Assembly: GCA_944358275.1 (NCBI GenBank)
Contig: CALVQZ010000012.1
Location: forward strand, 1 to 7,252
Direction of reading: 5' to 3'
DNA: 7,252 bases
DNA from: an uncultured Bacilli bacterium
Lineage (GTDB): Bacteria; Bacillota_I; Bacilli_A; RF39; UBA660
The notes beneath the pieces are model-generated. The model had not been told where the DNA came from. It saw only the letters and a list, made by a program, of their open reading frames with translations, and made no database searches. The position numbers and the translations under genes were made by a program. Positions 1 through 5,119 of the stretch are shown one piece after another; position 1 is the first letter of the stretch, and the number at the start of each line of letters is the position of its first letter.

Positions 1-163
1 ACAATTTGAAACTCAAAAAAATAACATTTAATTATGTTAGTTTTAATAGTGAATAAAATTTATAATTTAAATACAATTTTTATGATTTTTATTGTACTTT
101 AATAAATTTGTACAAAAATTAGTAAAATAATTCTAATATACTTAATTTTTAATAGAATAATAT

Positions 164-190
164 TTGCAAAAAAATAAAATTTGTGATAAT
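164..190 (+). promoter_or_regulatory. Probable sigma-A promoter of the 217-579 gene
   Basis: A TTGCAA box at 164-169 is followed after 15 bp by GATAAT at 185-190, which has a TG extension at 182-183 (extended -10 form TGnGATAAT). The spacing is short for a -35/-10 pair, so the extended -10 may carry most of the activity; TAATAT at 187-192, with a 17 bp spacer, is an alternative. The start codon lies 26 bp downstream behind a strong ribosome binding site. The surrounding DNA is so AT-rich that chance matches are common. Confidence 0.4.
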
Positions 191-216
191 ATATAGCAAA
201 TCAAGGGAGGTATTTT

Positions 217-579
217 ATGTTTGATTCAAGTTATTATAAAAAAAGAATTATATACAGATTAGAGAAAAGTGATTATAAAGCTATGATTGAGTTAAATCCA
301 AGAAGAAGAGAATGTTATGTTTTTTTACCTAACGGTCAAAAAAAAGGAGATTATATAATTGGTTTGAGAGATTTAGATGAAAAGCCATTAGATCCTTCTA
401 GAGTAGAGTATTTGGGTGCTTTTTTAACAAGTTATGGATACACAGATTATAACTTTACTAATCCTTTTAATAGAACAAAAAAGATAGTTAATTTATTAGA
501 TCAAATAAATAGTGTAGAAAAAGAATTAGAAGAAAGACAAAAAATAGGAAGTAAACAAAAAATAAAAACTAAAAAATAG
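217..579 (+). CDS. Hypothetical protein, 120 aa, basic C-terminus
   Basis: I do not recognise this family. The start is well supported: AAGGGAGG at 203-210 lies 6 nt before the ATG. The protein is soluble, with no signal peptide or membrane segment. It opens with a Tyr/Lys/Arg-rich stretch, and a central part (about residues 22-75) mixes short hydrophobic strands with charged turns such as NPRRREC and LPNGQKKGD. An Asn/Phe-rich segment around residues 78-86 follows. The C-terminal 35 residues look helical, then become strongly basic (ending KIKTKK), which could favour nucleic-acid or ribosome contact, though that is only inference. It is the sole plus-strand gene here and converges on the membrane-protein gene at 595-900. 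Its TAG stop lies inside the shared terminator hairpin. Confidence 0.75.
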   Translation: MFDSSYYKKRIIYRLEKSDYKAMIELNPRRRECYVFLPNGQKKGDYIIGLRDLDEKPLDPSRVEYLGAFLTSYGYTDYNFTNPFNRTKKIVNLLDQINSVEKELEERQKIGSKQKIKTKK

Positions 580-603
580 GATTCGTTTGAAATCCTATTT
601 TTT
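571..603. terminator. Bidirectional intrinsic terminator between convergent genes
   Basis: A perfect 13-bp inverted repeat (571-583 with 591-603) encloses a 7-nt loop. Its A-rich left and T-rich right flanks give a U-tract to RNA from either strand, so it can end both the plus-strand gene at 217-579 and the minus-strand gene at 595-900. Both genes' TAG stop codons (577-579 and, on the minus strand, 595-597) are part of the stem, opposite each other. Confidence 0.9.
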
Positions 604-900
604 CTTTCTAAAGAATGTTTGAATAATGTATCCTAAAAAGATTACATATATACCTAATAATAACCATACTAAAACTGTATTTATTATTCCTGATGAATAT
701 GAGTTAATTATATCTAACATAGAATTATGAAGATATTTATTAACTAAGTTAGAAAATTCAGGAATACCTAGTAATAAATCTAATCTATTTACTATTCTTA
801 AGAATATATCGATAATACATATTACATAAACAACATTACTAAGTTTTCTAAAAAATACTATTGTAAGTATAACTAATAATATAATAATAATTAAATCCAT
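595..900 (-). CDS. Small integral membrane protein of unknown function, 101 aa
   Basis: The family is not recognised. The protein is strongly hydrophobic, with likely membrane segments at about residues 2-17, 21-38 and 71-96, separated by an amphipathic region (about 40-70) with GIPEFSNLVNKYL. It ends FFRKKK, a positively charged tail that suggests a cytoplasmic C-terminus. An SD-like sequence (minus-strand AGAAGTGAT, plus-strand 904-912) stands 3 nt before the ATG, so its core GAAG is at a workable distance. A TATAAT on the minus strand at 936-941 could be its -10 box, but no convincing -35 is visible. The upstream tRNA-Arg ends in a terminator, so independent transcription is likely. No catalytic motif is seen. 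Confidence 0.7.
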   Translation of the reverse strand: MDLIIIILLVILTIVFFRKLSNVVYVICIIDIFLRIVNRLDLLLGIPEFSNLVNKYLHNSMLDIINSYSSGIINTVLVWLLLGIYVIFLGYIIQTFFRKKK

Positions 901-985
901 AACATCACTTCTTTCAAACTTAATAATAACATATTATTATAAATATATACAATTACTATTGTTTTGTTTACATGTAAAATTTATT

Positions 986-1007
986 AAAAAAACTAACATA
1001 AGTTAGT
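986..1007 (-). terminator. Intrinsic terminator downstream of tRNA-Arg
   Basis: Read on the minus strand, ACTAAC, a 4-nt loop and GTTAGT form a 6-bp stem (1002-1007 with 992-997), followed by a run of T residues down to 986. It starts 15 nt after the tRNA CCA end. The stem is short and AT-rich, but its placement and U-tract are typical. Confidence 0.7.
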
Positions 1008-1021
1008 CCTGATATTCATAG

Positions 1022-1098
1022 TGGCGTCCCCGGAGCGATTCGAACGCCCGACCGATCCCTTAGAAGGGGATTGCTCTATCCAGCTGAGCTACGGGGAC
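1022..1098 (-). tRNA. tRNA-Arg, anticodon TCT
   Basis: A complete 77-nt cloverleaf is visible on the minus strand. The acceptor stem GTCCCCG pairs with CGGGGAC; the D stem is GCTC/GAGC; the anticodon stem ATCCC/GGGAT encloses the loop CTTCTAA, so the anticodon is TCT (reads AGA, and AGG by wobble). The variable loop is CGGTC and the T arm GGGCG/CGCTC carries TTCGAAT. The discriminator base is G, and the 3' CCA is encoded at 1024-1022. It decodes the arginine codons favoured in AT-rich genomes. It stands alone, with its own promoter (1116-1144) and terminator (986-1007). Confidence 0.98.
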
Positions 1099-1115
1099 AT
1101 CAACTAGACAAAATA

Positions 1116-1144
1116 ATTATATAACAAAAAAACTCTTTATTCAA
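1116..1144 (-). promoter_or_regulatory. Sigma-A promoter of tRNA-Arg, interlaced with the gerM terminator
   Basis: On the minus strand TTGAAT (1144-1139) is followed after exactly 17 bp by a perfect TATAAT (1121-1116). Transcription would begin near 1109, giving a leader of about 11 nt before the tRNA 5' end at 1098. The -35 box lies in the loop and right arm of the gerM terminator hairpin and overlaps the gerM stop codon by one base; the rest of the terminator fills the promoter spacer. Confidence 0.7.
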
Positions 1145-1151
1145 GAGTTTT
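1126..1151 (-). terminator. Intrinsic terminator of gerM
   Basis: A 9-bp perfect stem (1143-1151 with 1129-1137) encloses a 5-nt loop and is followed on the minus strand by T residues to 1126. The gerM TAA stop (1139-1137) falls in the loop and at the start of the second stem arm, so the last codons of gerM form the first arm. Confidence 0.85.
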
Positions 1152-2105
1152 AATTACACTTTTTGTTATTTCTTCATCTCCAATTAGAAATATTACCTCT
1201 TTTACATCATAATTATCTGCTATTGAAAGACTTATAGAGTATACTACTTCTTCTAATATACTTTTTTCTTCTATATTATTTAAAATACTATCGTTAAATG
1301 TTAAATACATATTATTCTCTATAATTTCATAATTTAATAATTCTGTATTTAAGTTCATAAAACTCATTAGATTATCTTCATATATTGGCCCTGATGATAA
1401 TTCATCTATTATTATTTTTACTTTATCTTTTCCATTATTATTTATTTTTGTAACTGGTACATAGTAATAATCATCATTATTTTTACCAATATAATATACA
1501 GTTGTCTTAGTTATATCTTTAGTATTTACTATATCATATACTTTATTTACTCCTAAATCTCTTGTTAATATACTAGGAAGATTTGTATTAGTTTTAGGTA
1601 GTACTGTAAGAAGTTCATCTTCAACATATATGAGTATTCCTTTTATACCATCTATAGATGTAAGACTATATACTATTGATTCTAACATTTTTTCTTCTAG
1701 CGATTCATCTATTTCAAGTATTTCTTTAGAAAAGTTTATTTTTAAAAGTCCTTCTTTTATTTCTATGCTTTTTATTTCAGTACCACTTGGAATTATACTC
1801 CTAAATCCATTTGGAATACTACTTTCTTTCTTTCCACCAATAATTAAATATTCAAGTATACCTCTTACTTTACTTTCTGTATCATCTTCTTCTAGTAACA
1901 CATTAGTTCTTGCAACATAATTATCTTTATTAACCATAAATATTTCATGAGTAGTATGATTGTTAGTATACTCTATACTTTCTTTACCTTCTAAATTTAT
2001 TTCATTTTCATTTTGTGGAAATAAAACAAATAAAAAACATATAAATAATAGCATAGTTGCAAGTGCTACTCTTTTTAAAGTTATGTTTCTTAATTTTTTT
2101 AACAT
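1137..2105 (-). CDS. gerM: GerM-like sporulation protein with two GerMN domains, 322 aa
   Basis: The protein has a short basic N-terminus, one hydrophobic anchor (about residues 12-30), and two copies of a GerMN-like domain (about 55-165 and 203-312). Each repeat shows the pattern Ser/Asn-Gly-polar, a strand ending in INFS or LTFN, then a helix with VVYS/IVYS and a final strand (KGILIYVEDE and KEVIFLIGDE). In Bacillus, GerM is a mother-cell lipoprotein required for spore formation and germination; it helps assemble the SpoIIQ-SpoIIIA channel complex at the engulfing membrane. The usual lipobox is not obvious here: the only N-terminal cysteine (Cys23) is preceded by LFI, so the anchor is probably an uncleaved helix. 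The start is supported by AGAGGTG at 2110-2116 on the minus strand. A CATATTAT just upstream faintly resembles a sigma-E -10 box, without a good -35. gerE lies just upstream but is separated by a terminator. Assignment to the GerMN family is firm; orthology to GerM is likely. Confidence 0.88.
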   Translation of the reverse strand: MLKKLRNITLKRVALATMLLFICFLFVLFPQNENEINLEGKESIEYTNNHTTHEIFMVNKDNYVARTNVLLEEDDTESKVRGILEYLIIGGKKESSIPNGFRSIIPSGTEIKSIEIKEGLLKINFSKEILEIDESLEEKMLESIVYSLTSIDGIKGILIYVEDELLTVLPKTNTNLPSILTRDLGVNKVYDIVNTKDITKTTVYYIGKNNDDYYYVPVTKINNNGKDKVKIIIDELSSGPIYEDNLMSFMNLNTELLNYEIIENNMYLTFNDSILNNIEEKSILEEVVYSISLSIADNYDVKEVIFLIGDEEITKSVIKTLE

Positions 2106-2167
2106 ATCACACCTCTAGTAAATAATATGAATATATAAAAATTTAAGAACAAATAAATATATAAATT

Positions 2168-2188
2168 AAAAAGTCACAATCGTGACTT
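2168..2188 (-). terminator. Intrinsic terminator of gerE
   Basis: Minus-strand AAGTCAC and GTGACTT form a perfect 7-bp stem (2182-2188 with 2171-2177) around a 4-nt loop, followed by T residues to 2168. The first stem bases are the last two bases of the gerE TAA stop (2189-2187). It separates gerE from gerM. Confidence 0.8.
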
Positions 2189-2393
2189 ATAATGATAATT
2201 CTCCTAGTTTTAAGAGTTCAATAACTGCTTGAGTTCTACCTTTTACATCTAGTTTTTGCATTACATTAGAAATATGATTTCTAATAGTTTTTTCACTTAT
2301 TCCAAGTTCTTCTGCTATATCTTTTGTTGATTTGTTTAAAATAAGCATTTCAAATACTTGATGTTCTCTTTTAGTTAATATTCCCTTTAACAT
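2187..2393 (-). CDS. gerE: Spore coat transcription regulator GerE, 68 aa
   Basis: This is a single LuxR-type helix-turn-helix protein with no receiver or sensor domain, the size of Bacillus GerE (74 aa). The core matches the family closely: LTKREHQVFEML, then the HTH with DIAEELGISEKTIRNHISN, then MQKLDVKGRTQAVIELL and the terminal GEL. In Bacillus, GerE acts late in the mother cell with sigma-K, activating or repressing coat genes. The reading frame is open to an ATG at 2435, but I prefer the ATG at 2393. It directly precedes the conserved LTKRE core, has GAGGA (2397-2401) in front of it, and the extra 14 residues (MNNNNTSFYRKRGC) resemble nothing in GerE. In addition, the sigma-K-like promoter at 2438-2464 would start RNA at or beyond the 2435 codon. 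A hairpin overlaps the ribosome binding site. It follows obg by 72 nt. Confidence 0.93.
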   Translation of the reverse strand: MLKGILTKREHQVFEMLILNKSTKDIAEELGISEKTIRNHISNVMQKLDVKGRTQAVIELLKLGELSL

Positions 2394-2397
2394 ACAT

Positions 2398-2419
2398 CCT
2401 CGCTTTCTATAGAAAGAGG
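2398..2419 (-). promoter_or_regulatory. Palindrome/hairpin overlapping the gerE ribosome binding site
   Basis: A perfect 14-bp palindrome CTTTCTATAGAAAG occupies 2403-2416. In the minus-strand RNA it extends through CCU (2419-2417) pairing with AGG (2400-2398) across a 2-nt bulge. That would fold the Shine-Dalgarno bases of the preferred gerE start into the stem. It could also be a protein-binding dyad at DNA level. The sequence is plain; the regulatory role is inference. Confidence 0.5.
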
Positions 2420-2437
2420 TATTATTATTATTCATAT

Positions 2438-2464
2438 TATTGTATGTTAATTTTTAAAATAAGT
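2438..2464 (-). promoter_or_regulatory. Sigma-K-type promoter of gerE
   Basis: On the minus strand AC (2464-2463) is separated by 16 bp from CATACAATA (2446-2438). This fits the sigma-K pattern of AC, 16-17 bp, CATAnnnTA. The -10 also fits sigma-E (CATACAnT), but no sigma-E -35 is evident. gerE is a sigma-K gene in Bacillus, so match and expectation agree. The -35 element sits just after the obg stop codon. Confidence 0.65.
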
Positions 2465-2465
2465 T

Positions 2466-3737
2466 CTACTCAACATATTCAAATTCGTAATCTAATATTC
2501 TAACTGTATCACCATTTGTTGCACCCAATCTTTTTAATTCTTCATCAATTCCCATATTTTTTAGTTTTTTAGCAAATCTAAGTGTTGCATCATTTGAATT
2601 AAATTTAGTCATCTTAAATAGTTTTTCTATAGAATCTCCTCTTATTACCCATGCATCTTTATCTTTTGTAATAGTAAATGGTTTTTCTTTTTTAAATTTA
2701 TATAAAACATGACTTTCTATTTGAGTATCATTATATAATGGTTCTTCTTTAATAGTATCAAGTAAATCAGCAAGATGCATCATTACTCTATCAAGTCCAT
2801 CATTCATAATTGCACTTATTTCATATATATCAGCATCTACTTTTTTCTTAAATTCTTCTAAATTTTCTTTAGCACCTTCTATATCCATTTTATTTGCAAT
2901 TATTACTTGTTTTTTATTTAAAAGTTTTGAACTAAATTCTTTTAATTCGTTATTTATAAGTAAGTAATCTTCATATGGACTTCTTCCTTCACTAGCACTC
3001 ATATCTATTACATGACATATTATTCTTGTTCTTTCTATATGTTTTAAAAATTTATCTCCTAATCCTTCTCCTTTAGATGCTCCTTCTATAAGACCTGGTA
3101 GATCTGCCATTACAAATACTCTTTCATCTTTTGTTTTTACTACTCCTAAATTAGGTGATAATGTTGTAAAGTGGTATGCTGCTATTTTAGGATTTGCTCT
3201 TGATACTTGTGATAATATTGTAGATTTCCCTACACTAGGTAGTCCAACTAAGCCAACATCTGCTATCATTTTTAATTCTACTTTTATATTTCTTTCTTCA
3301 CCTGGTTCACCATGTTCAGATATATCTGGAGCAGGATTAGAAGGTGTTGCAAATGCTCTATTTCCTCTTCCACCTCTTCCTCCATATGCGATTATTGCAG
3401 TATCCCCTTCTTTTACTAAATCAGCAATAACTACACCTGTTTCTATGTCTGTTACAGTTGTTCCTTCTGGTACCTTTATAATAACATCTTGTGCATTTTT
3501 TCCAAATTTATTTTTTCCAGAACCATGTTCTCCTCTTTTTCCTTTTATTTCTTTTTGATATTTTAAATCAAGAAGAGTTCTAAGTCCTTTATCAACAGTG
3601 AAGATAATATTACTACCTCTTCCTCCATTTCCTCCATTTGGACCCCCATTAGGCACAAATTTTTCTCTTCTAAAAGAAGTACATCCATCTCCTCCAGAAC
3701 CTGCTATCACTTTTAATTTAACTTCATCTACAAACAT
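2466..3737 (-). CDS. obg: Obg GTPase (CgtA family), 423 aa
   Basis: This is a large-ribosomal-subunit assembly GTPase that also affects growth control and entry into sporulation in Bacillus. All three domains are present: the glycine-rich Obg fold (residues 1 to about 158, with GGDGC, GGPNGGNGGRG and GGRGGRGN), the G domain (about 159-335) and the C-terminal OCT domain (about 345-423, with GDTVRI near the end). GTPase motifs are intact: G1 GLPSVGKS (165-172), G2 Thr-Thr at 191-192 in YHFTTLSPNLG, G3 DLPG (212-215), G4 NKMD (282-285) and G5 SAI (308-310). The length is close to Bacillus Obg (428 aa). The start is fixed by AAAGGAGG at 3743-3750. In Bacillus subtilis spo0B lies between rpmA and obg; here obg follows rpmA after 53 nt, with a terminator between them and a possible promoter of its own. 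Confidence 0.98.
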   Translation of the reverse strand: MFVDEVKLKVIAGSGGDGCTSFRREKFVPNGGPNGGNGGRGSNIIFTVDKGLRTLLDLKYQKEIKGKRGEHGSGKNKFGKNAQDVIIKVPEGTTVTDIETGVVIADLVKEGDTAIIAYGGRGGRGNRAFATPSNPAPDISEHGEPGEERNIKVELKMIADVGLVGLPSVGKSTILSQVSRANPKIAAYHFTTLSPNLGVVKTKDERVFVMADLPGLIEGASKGEGLGDKFLKHIERTRIICHVIDMSASEGRSPYEDYLLINNELKEFSSKLLNKKQVIIANKMDIEGAKENLEEFKKKVDADIYEISAIMNDGLDRVMMHLADLLDTIKEEPLYNDTQIESHVLYKFKKEKPFTITKDKDAWVIRGDSIEKLFKMTKFNSNDATLRFAKKLKNMGIDEELKRLGATNGDTVRILDYEFEYVE

Positions 3738-3755
3738 AATAGCCTCCTTTATTTT

Positions 3756-3764
3756 ATTTTAACA
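3756..3764 (-). promoter_or_regulatory. Possible extended -10 promoter of obg
   Basis: On the minus strand TGT (3764-3762) directly precedes TAAAAT (3761-3756), an extended -10 arrangement. At 17 bp upstream there is only the U-tract of the rpmA terminator, so no true -35 exists. It would give a very short leader carrying the obg ribosome binding site. Readthrough from the rplU operon is the alternative. Confidence 0.4.
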
Positions 3765-3778
3765 CAACTATAATAAAT

Positions 3779-3801
3779 AAAAAACTAGAATTATCTAGTT
3801 T
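3779..3801 (-). terminator. Intrinsic terminator of the rplU-prp-rpmA operon
   Basis: A perfect 8-bp stem (minus-strand 3801-3794 with 3789-3782) has a 4-nt loop and a U-tract to 3779. The rpmA TAA stop (3793-3791) is entirely within the loop, and the last three sense codons (Glu-Thr-Arg) form the first arm. Confidence 0.88.
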
Positions 3802-4075
3802 CGCATATACTTACTTGTTTCTTGTCTCTTCCTTTGCGTTCAAATTTTACATATCCTGAAATTTTAGCATATAATGTGTGATCTTTTCCCATACCTACAT
3901 TATTACCTGGATATATTTTAGTTCCTCTTTGACGATATAAAATTGAACCACCAGTAACATATTCACCATCACCAGCTTTAGCACCTAAACGTTTAGACTC
4001 AGAATCTCTACCATTTGTTGTAGAACCTTGTCCTTTTTTATGTGCAAATAATTGAATGTTAAACTTCATCATCAT
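3791..4075 (-). CDS. rpmA: Ribosomal protein L27 precursor, 94 aa
   Basis: L27 lies near the peptidyl-transferase centre of the 50S subunit. The conserved body is clear: KKGQGSTTNGRDSESKRLG, then GGSILYRQRGTKIYPG and VGMGKDHTLYA. As in other Firmicutes, the protein has an N-terminal extension ending NIQLFA before HKKG; Prp is known to cut after this type of Phe-Ala, so cleavage is expected between Ala11 and His12. The protein begins with three Met codons. AGGAGGTG at 4081-4088 best fits the first (4075) or second (4072). This binding site lies in the 3' end of prp, and only 1 nt separates the prp stop from the first ATG, so the genes are probably translationally coupled. The C-terminus is unremarkable, but its codons double as terminator stem. 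Confidence 0.98.
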   Translation of the reverse strand: MMMKFNIQLFAHKKGQGSTTNGRDSESKRLGAKAGDGEYVTGGSILYRQRGTKIYPGNNVGMGKDHTLYAKISGYVKFERKGRDKKQVSICETR

Positions 4076-4076
4076 G

Positions 4077-4367
4077 TTAACACCTCCTAATATCTATATT
4101 ATCTTTATAATCTTTTTGTAACTCTATCAATAAATTTAACATATTTTCTATTAGTTTATCGACAATATCACTATGTTTAAGTATCGTAATAACTACTTTA
4201 TCATCTTGTTTTACTTTTATAGAATTGCTATCAATAGATAAAATACCATTAACAGTAGTTATAACCGTACTACTAACTGCTGCACACACTATATCTTTTC
4301 CATAATCATCGTAATTAGCATGTCCAGAAATTGTTATAACATCATCTTTAATTATTACTTTAATCAT
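4077..4367 (-). CDS. prp: Ribosomal-processing cysteine protease Prp, 96 aa
   Basis: Prp (formerly YsxB) removes the N-terminal extension of ribosomal protein L27 in Firmicutes. The family signature is present: a strand ending in SGHA with the catalytic His16, and DIVCAAVS with the catalytic Cys28, at the spacing known for the family. The protein is slightly shorter than the Bacillus homologue, mainly at the C-terminus. It sits between rplU and rpmA, the standard order, next to the gene of its substrate. Only 1 nt separates the rplU stop (4371-4369) from its ATG, and its ribosome binding site is weak (GAAGAAA within the rplU 3' end), which suggests coupling to rplU. Its last codons AGG-AGG-TGT form the rpmA ribosome binding site and encode Arg-Arg-Cys. 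Confidence 0.95.
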   Translation of the reverse strand: MIKVIIKDDVITISGHANYDDYGKDIVCAAVSSTVITTVNGILSIDSNSIKVKQDDKVVITILKHSDIVDKLIENMLNLLIELQKDYKDNIDIRRC

Positions 4368-4368
4368 A

Positions 4369-4671
4369 TTATTTTTCTTCTATACTTAATATTTTTACTT
4401 TAGTATATGGTTGTCTATGACCTTGTTTTTTGTGATAATTGTTCTTTTGTCTAAACTTAAATACAACTACTTTCTTTTGCTTACCATGTTTAACAACTTC
4501 ACCATTAACAACTACATTAGTCAAATAAGGCTTTCCAACAACACCATTTACCATTAAAACTTTGTCAAAAACAACTTTATTACCAGCTTCAACATCTAAT
4601 TTTTCAACATAGATTTCATTTCCTGGTTCAACATAATATTGCTTTCCTCCAGTTTCAATTATTGCTTTCAT
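4369..4671 (-). CDS. rplU: Ribosomal protein L21, 100 aa
   Basis: L21 is a 50S subunit protein that binds 23S rRNA. The start MKAIIETGGKQYYVEPG and the basic C-terminal signature FKFRQKNNYHKKQGHRQPY are diagnostic, and the length matches the family (about 102 aa). The ATG at 4671 is chosen because AGGAGG lies at 4679-4684, 7 nt ahead, and because the product starts at the conserved Met. An in-frame GTG at 4701 lies within the leader structure and would add ten residues absent from the family. It is the first gene of the rplU-prp-rpmA operon, driven by the promoter at 4770-4798 through a leader of about 90 nt. Confidence 0.98.
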   Translation of the reverse strand: MKAIIETGGKQYYVEPGNEIYVEKLDVEAGNKVVFDKVLMVNGVVGKPYLTNVVVNGEVVKHGKQKKVVVFKFRQKNNYHKKQGHRQPYTKVKILSIEEK

Positions 4672-4764
4672 ATTTTTACCTCCTTTAAAACTTAGACTCA
4701 CCCTTTAAGGTACTTACGTTTTTTAACCTTTTCAGTGGGGTTGAAGACCGAGGTCTTTCAAACT
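4672..4764 (-). promoter_or_regulatory. Structured rplU leader (L21-leader type)
   Basis: The roughly 90-nt 5' untranslated region of rplU is much richer in G+C than nearby intergenic DNA. It holds a first hairpin at 4742-4760 (GAC and GUC arms around a 4-nt loop, one bulged A) and a second element in which AAGGU (4730-4726) pairs with ACCUU (4711-4707). The second element is flanked by ACCC and GGGU, which can extend the pairing. Firmicutes have a known L21 leader RNA at this position, thought to give autogenous control. Position and fold agree with it; I could not run a covariance model. Confidence 0.7.
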
Positions 4765-4769
4765 CTTAA

Positions 4770-4798
4770 ATAATAACATAAAATATGGATTAAGTCAA
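4770..4798 (-). promoter_or_regulatory. Sigma-A promoter of the rplU-prp-rpmA operon
   Basis: On the minus strand TTGACT (4798-4793), a 17-bp spacer and TATTAT (4775-4770) with a TG one base upstream give a near-consensus promoter with an extended -10. RNA would start near 4763, immediately before the structured leader. This is the strongest vegetative promoter visible in the window, as expected for ribosomal protein genes. Confidence 0.8.
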
Positions 4799-4860
4799 AT
4801 ACATTCTGCGAATAATTTTATTACTTATGATTTAATATAAGTTGTATAATTATTATTATA

Positions 4861-4890
4861 AAAAAAGAAACTACTAATTTGTAGCTTCTT
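4861..4890 (-). terminator. Intrinsic terminator of the SASP gene
   Basis: In minus-strand RNA, AAGAAGCUAC (4890-4881) pairs with GUAGUUUCUU (4874-4865), 10 bp with one G-U pair, around a 6-nt loop. A U-tract continues to 4861. It begins 14 nt after the SASP stop codon. Confidence 0.85.
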
Positions 4891-4904
4891 ATATTTATTT
4901 AAAA

Positions 4905-5099
4905 CTAATTATAGTTGCTGTTTCTTAGACCTTTACCTAAATCAACTAAACGTTTAGTCATTTCACCACCAACTGAACCATTGCTTCTTGCAGTAGCATC
5001 TGGACCTAAATTAACACCAAATTCATTAGCGATTTCGTATTTCATTTGATCCATAGCTTGTCTAGCGTAGTTACTATTAGTTTGTGTCTTACGTGGCAT
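4905..5099 (-). CDS. Alpha/beta-type small acid-soluble spore protein, 64 aa
   Basis: Alpha/beta SASPs coat spore DNA in the forespore, protect it from UV and heat, and are degraded on germination. Both conserved blocks are present: KYEIANEFGVNLGPDATARSN, containing the site for the germination protease GPR (expected cut between Glu26 and Phe27), and NGSVGGEMTKRLV. The length is typical (60-75 aa). The ATG at 5099 is chosen because AGGAGGTG stands 5 nt upstream (5105-5112) and the family begins here. The frame runs upstream to 5150, but that region contains the sigma-G promoter and would not be in the transcript. The C-terminus LGKGLRNSNYN differs from the usual Gln-rich tail. It is monocistronic, with its own promoter and terminator. 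Confidence 0.97.
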   Translation of the reverse strand: MPRKTQTNSNYARQAMDQMKYEIANEFGVNLGPDATARSNGSVGGEMTKRLVDLGKGLRNSNYN

Positions 5100-5119
5100 A
5101 ATTTCACCTCCTACAATAA

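Noticed and set aside
60..120. Inverted repeats such as TTGTAC at 92-97 with GTACAA at 110-115 in the left intergenic region
   Set aside because: The arms are short, the loop is long and the base composition is nearly all A and T, so chance pairing is likely. There is no U-tract in a useful place and no origin-like or operator-like arrangement.
1630..1920. Plus-strand open frame of 96 codons inside gerM
   Set aside because: It is antisense to a well-supported GerMN gene, is rich in Ser/Ile/Phe as expected of a mirrored AT-rich frame, and has no ribosome binding site.
4672..4701. GTG start at 4701 extending L21 by ten residues
   Set aside because: The codons are leader and ribosome-binding-site sequence, and the L21 family starts at the Met at 4671.
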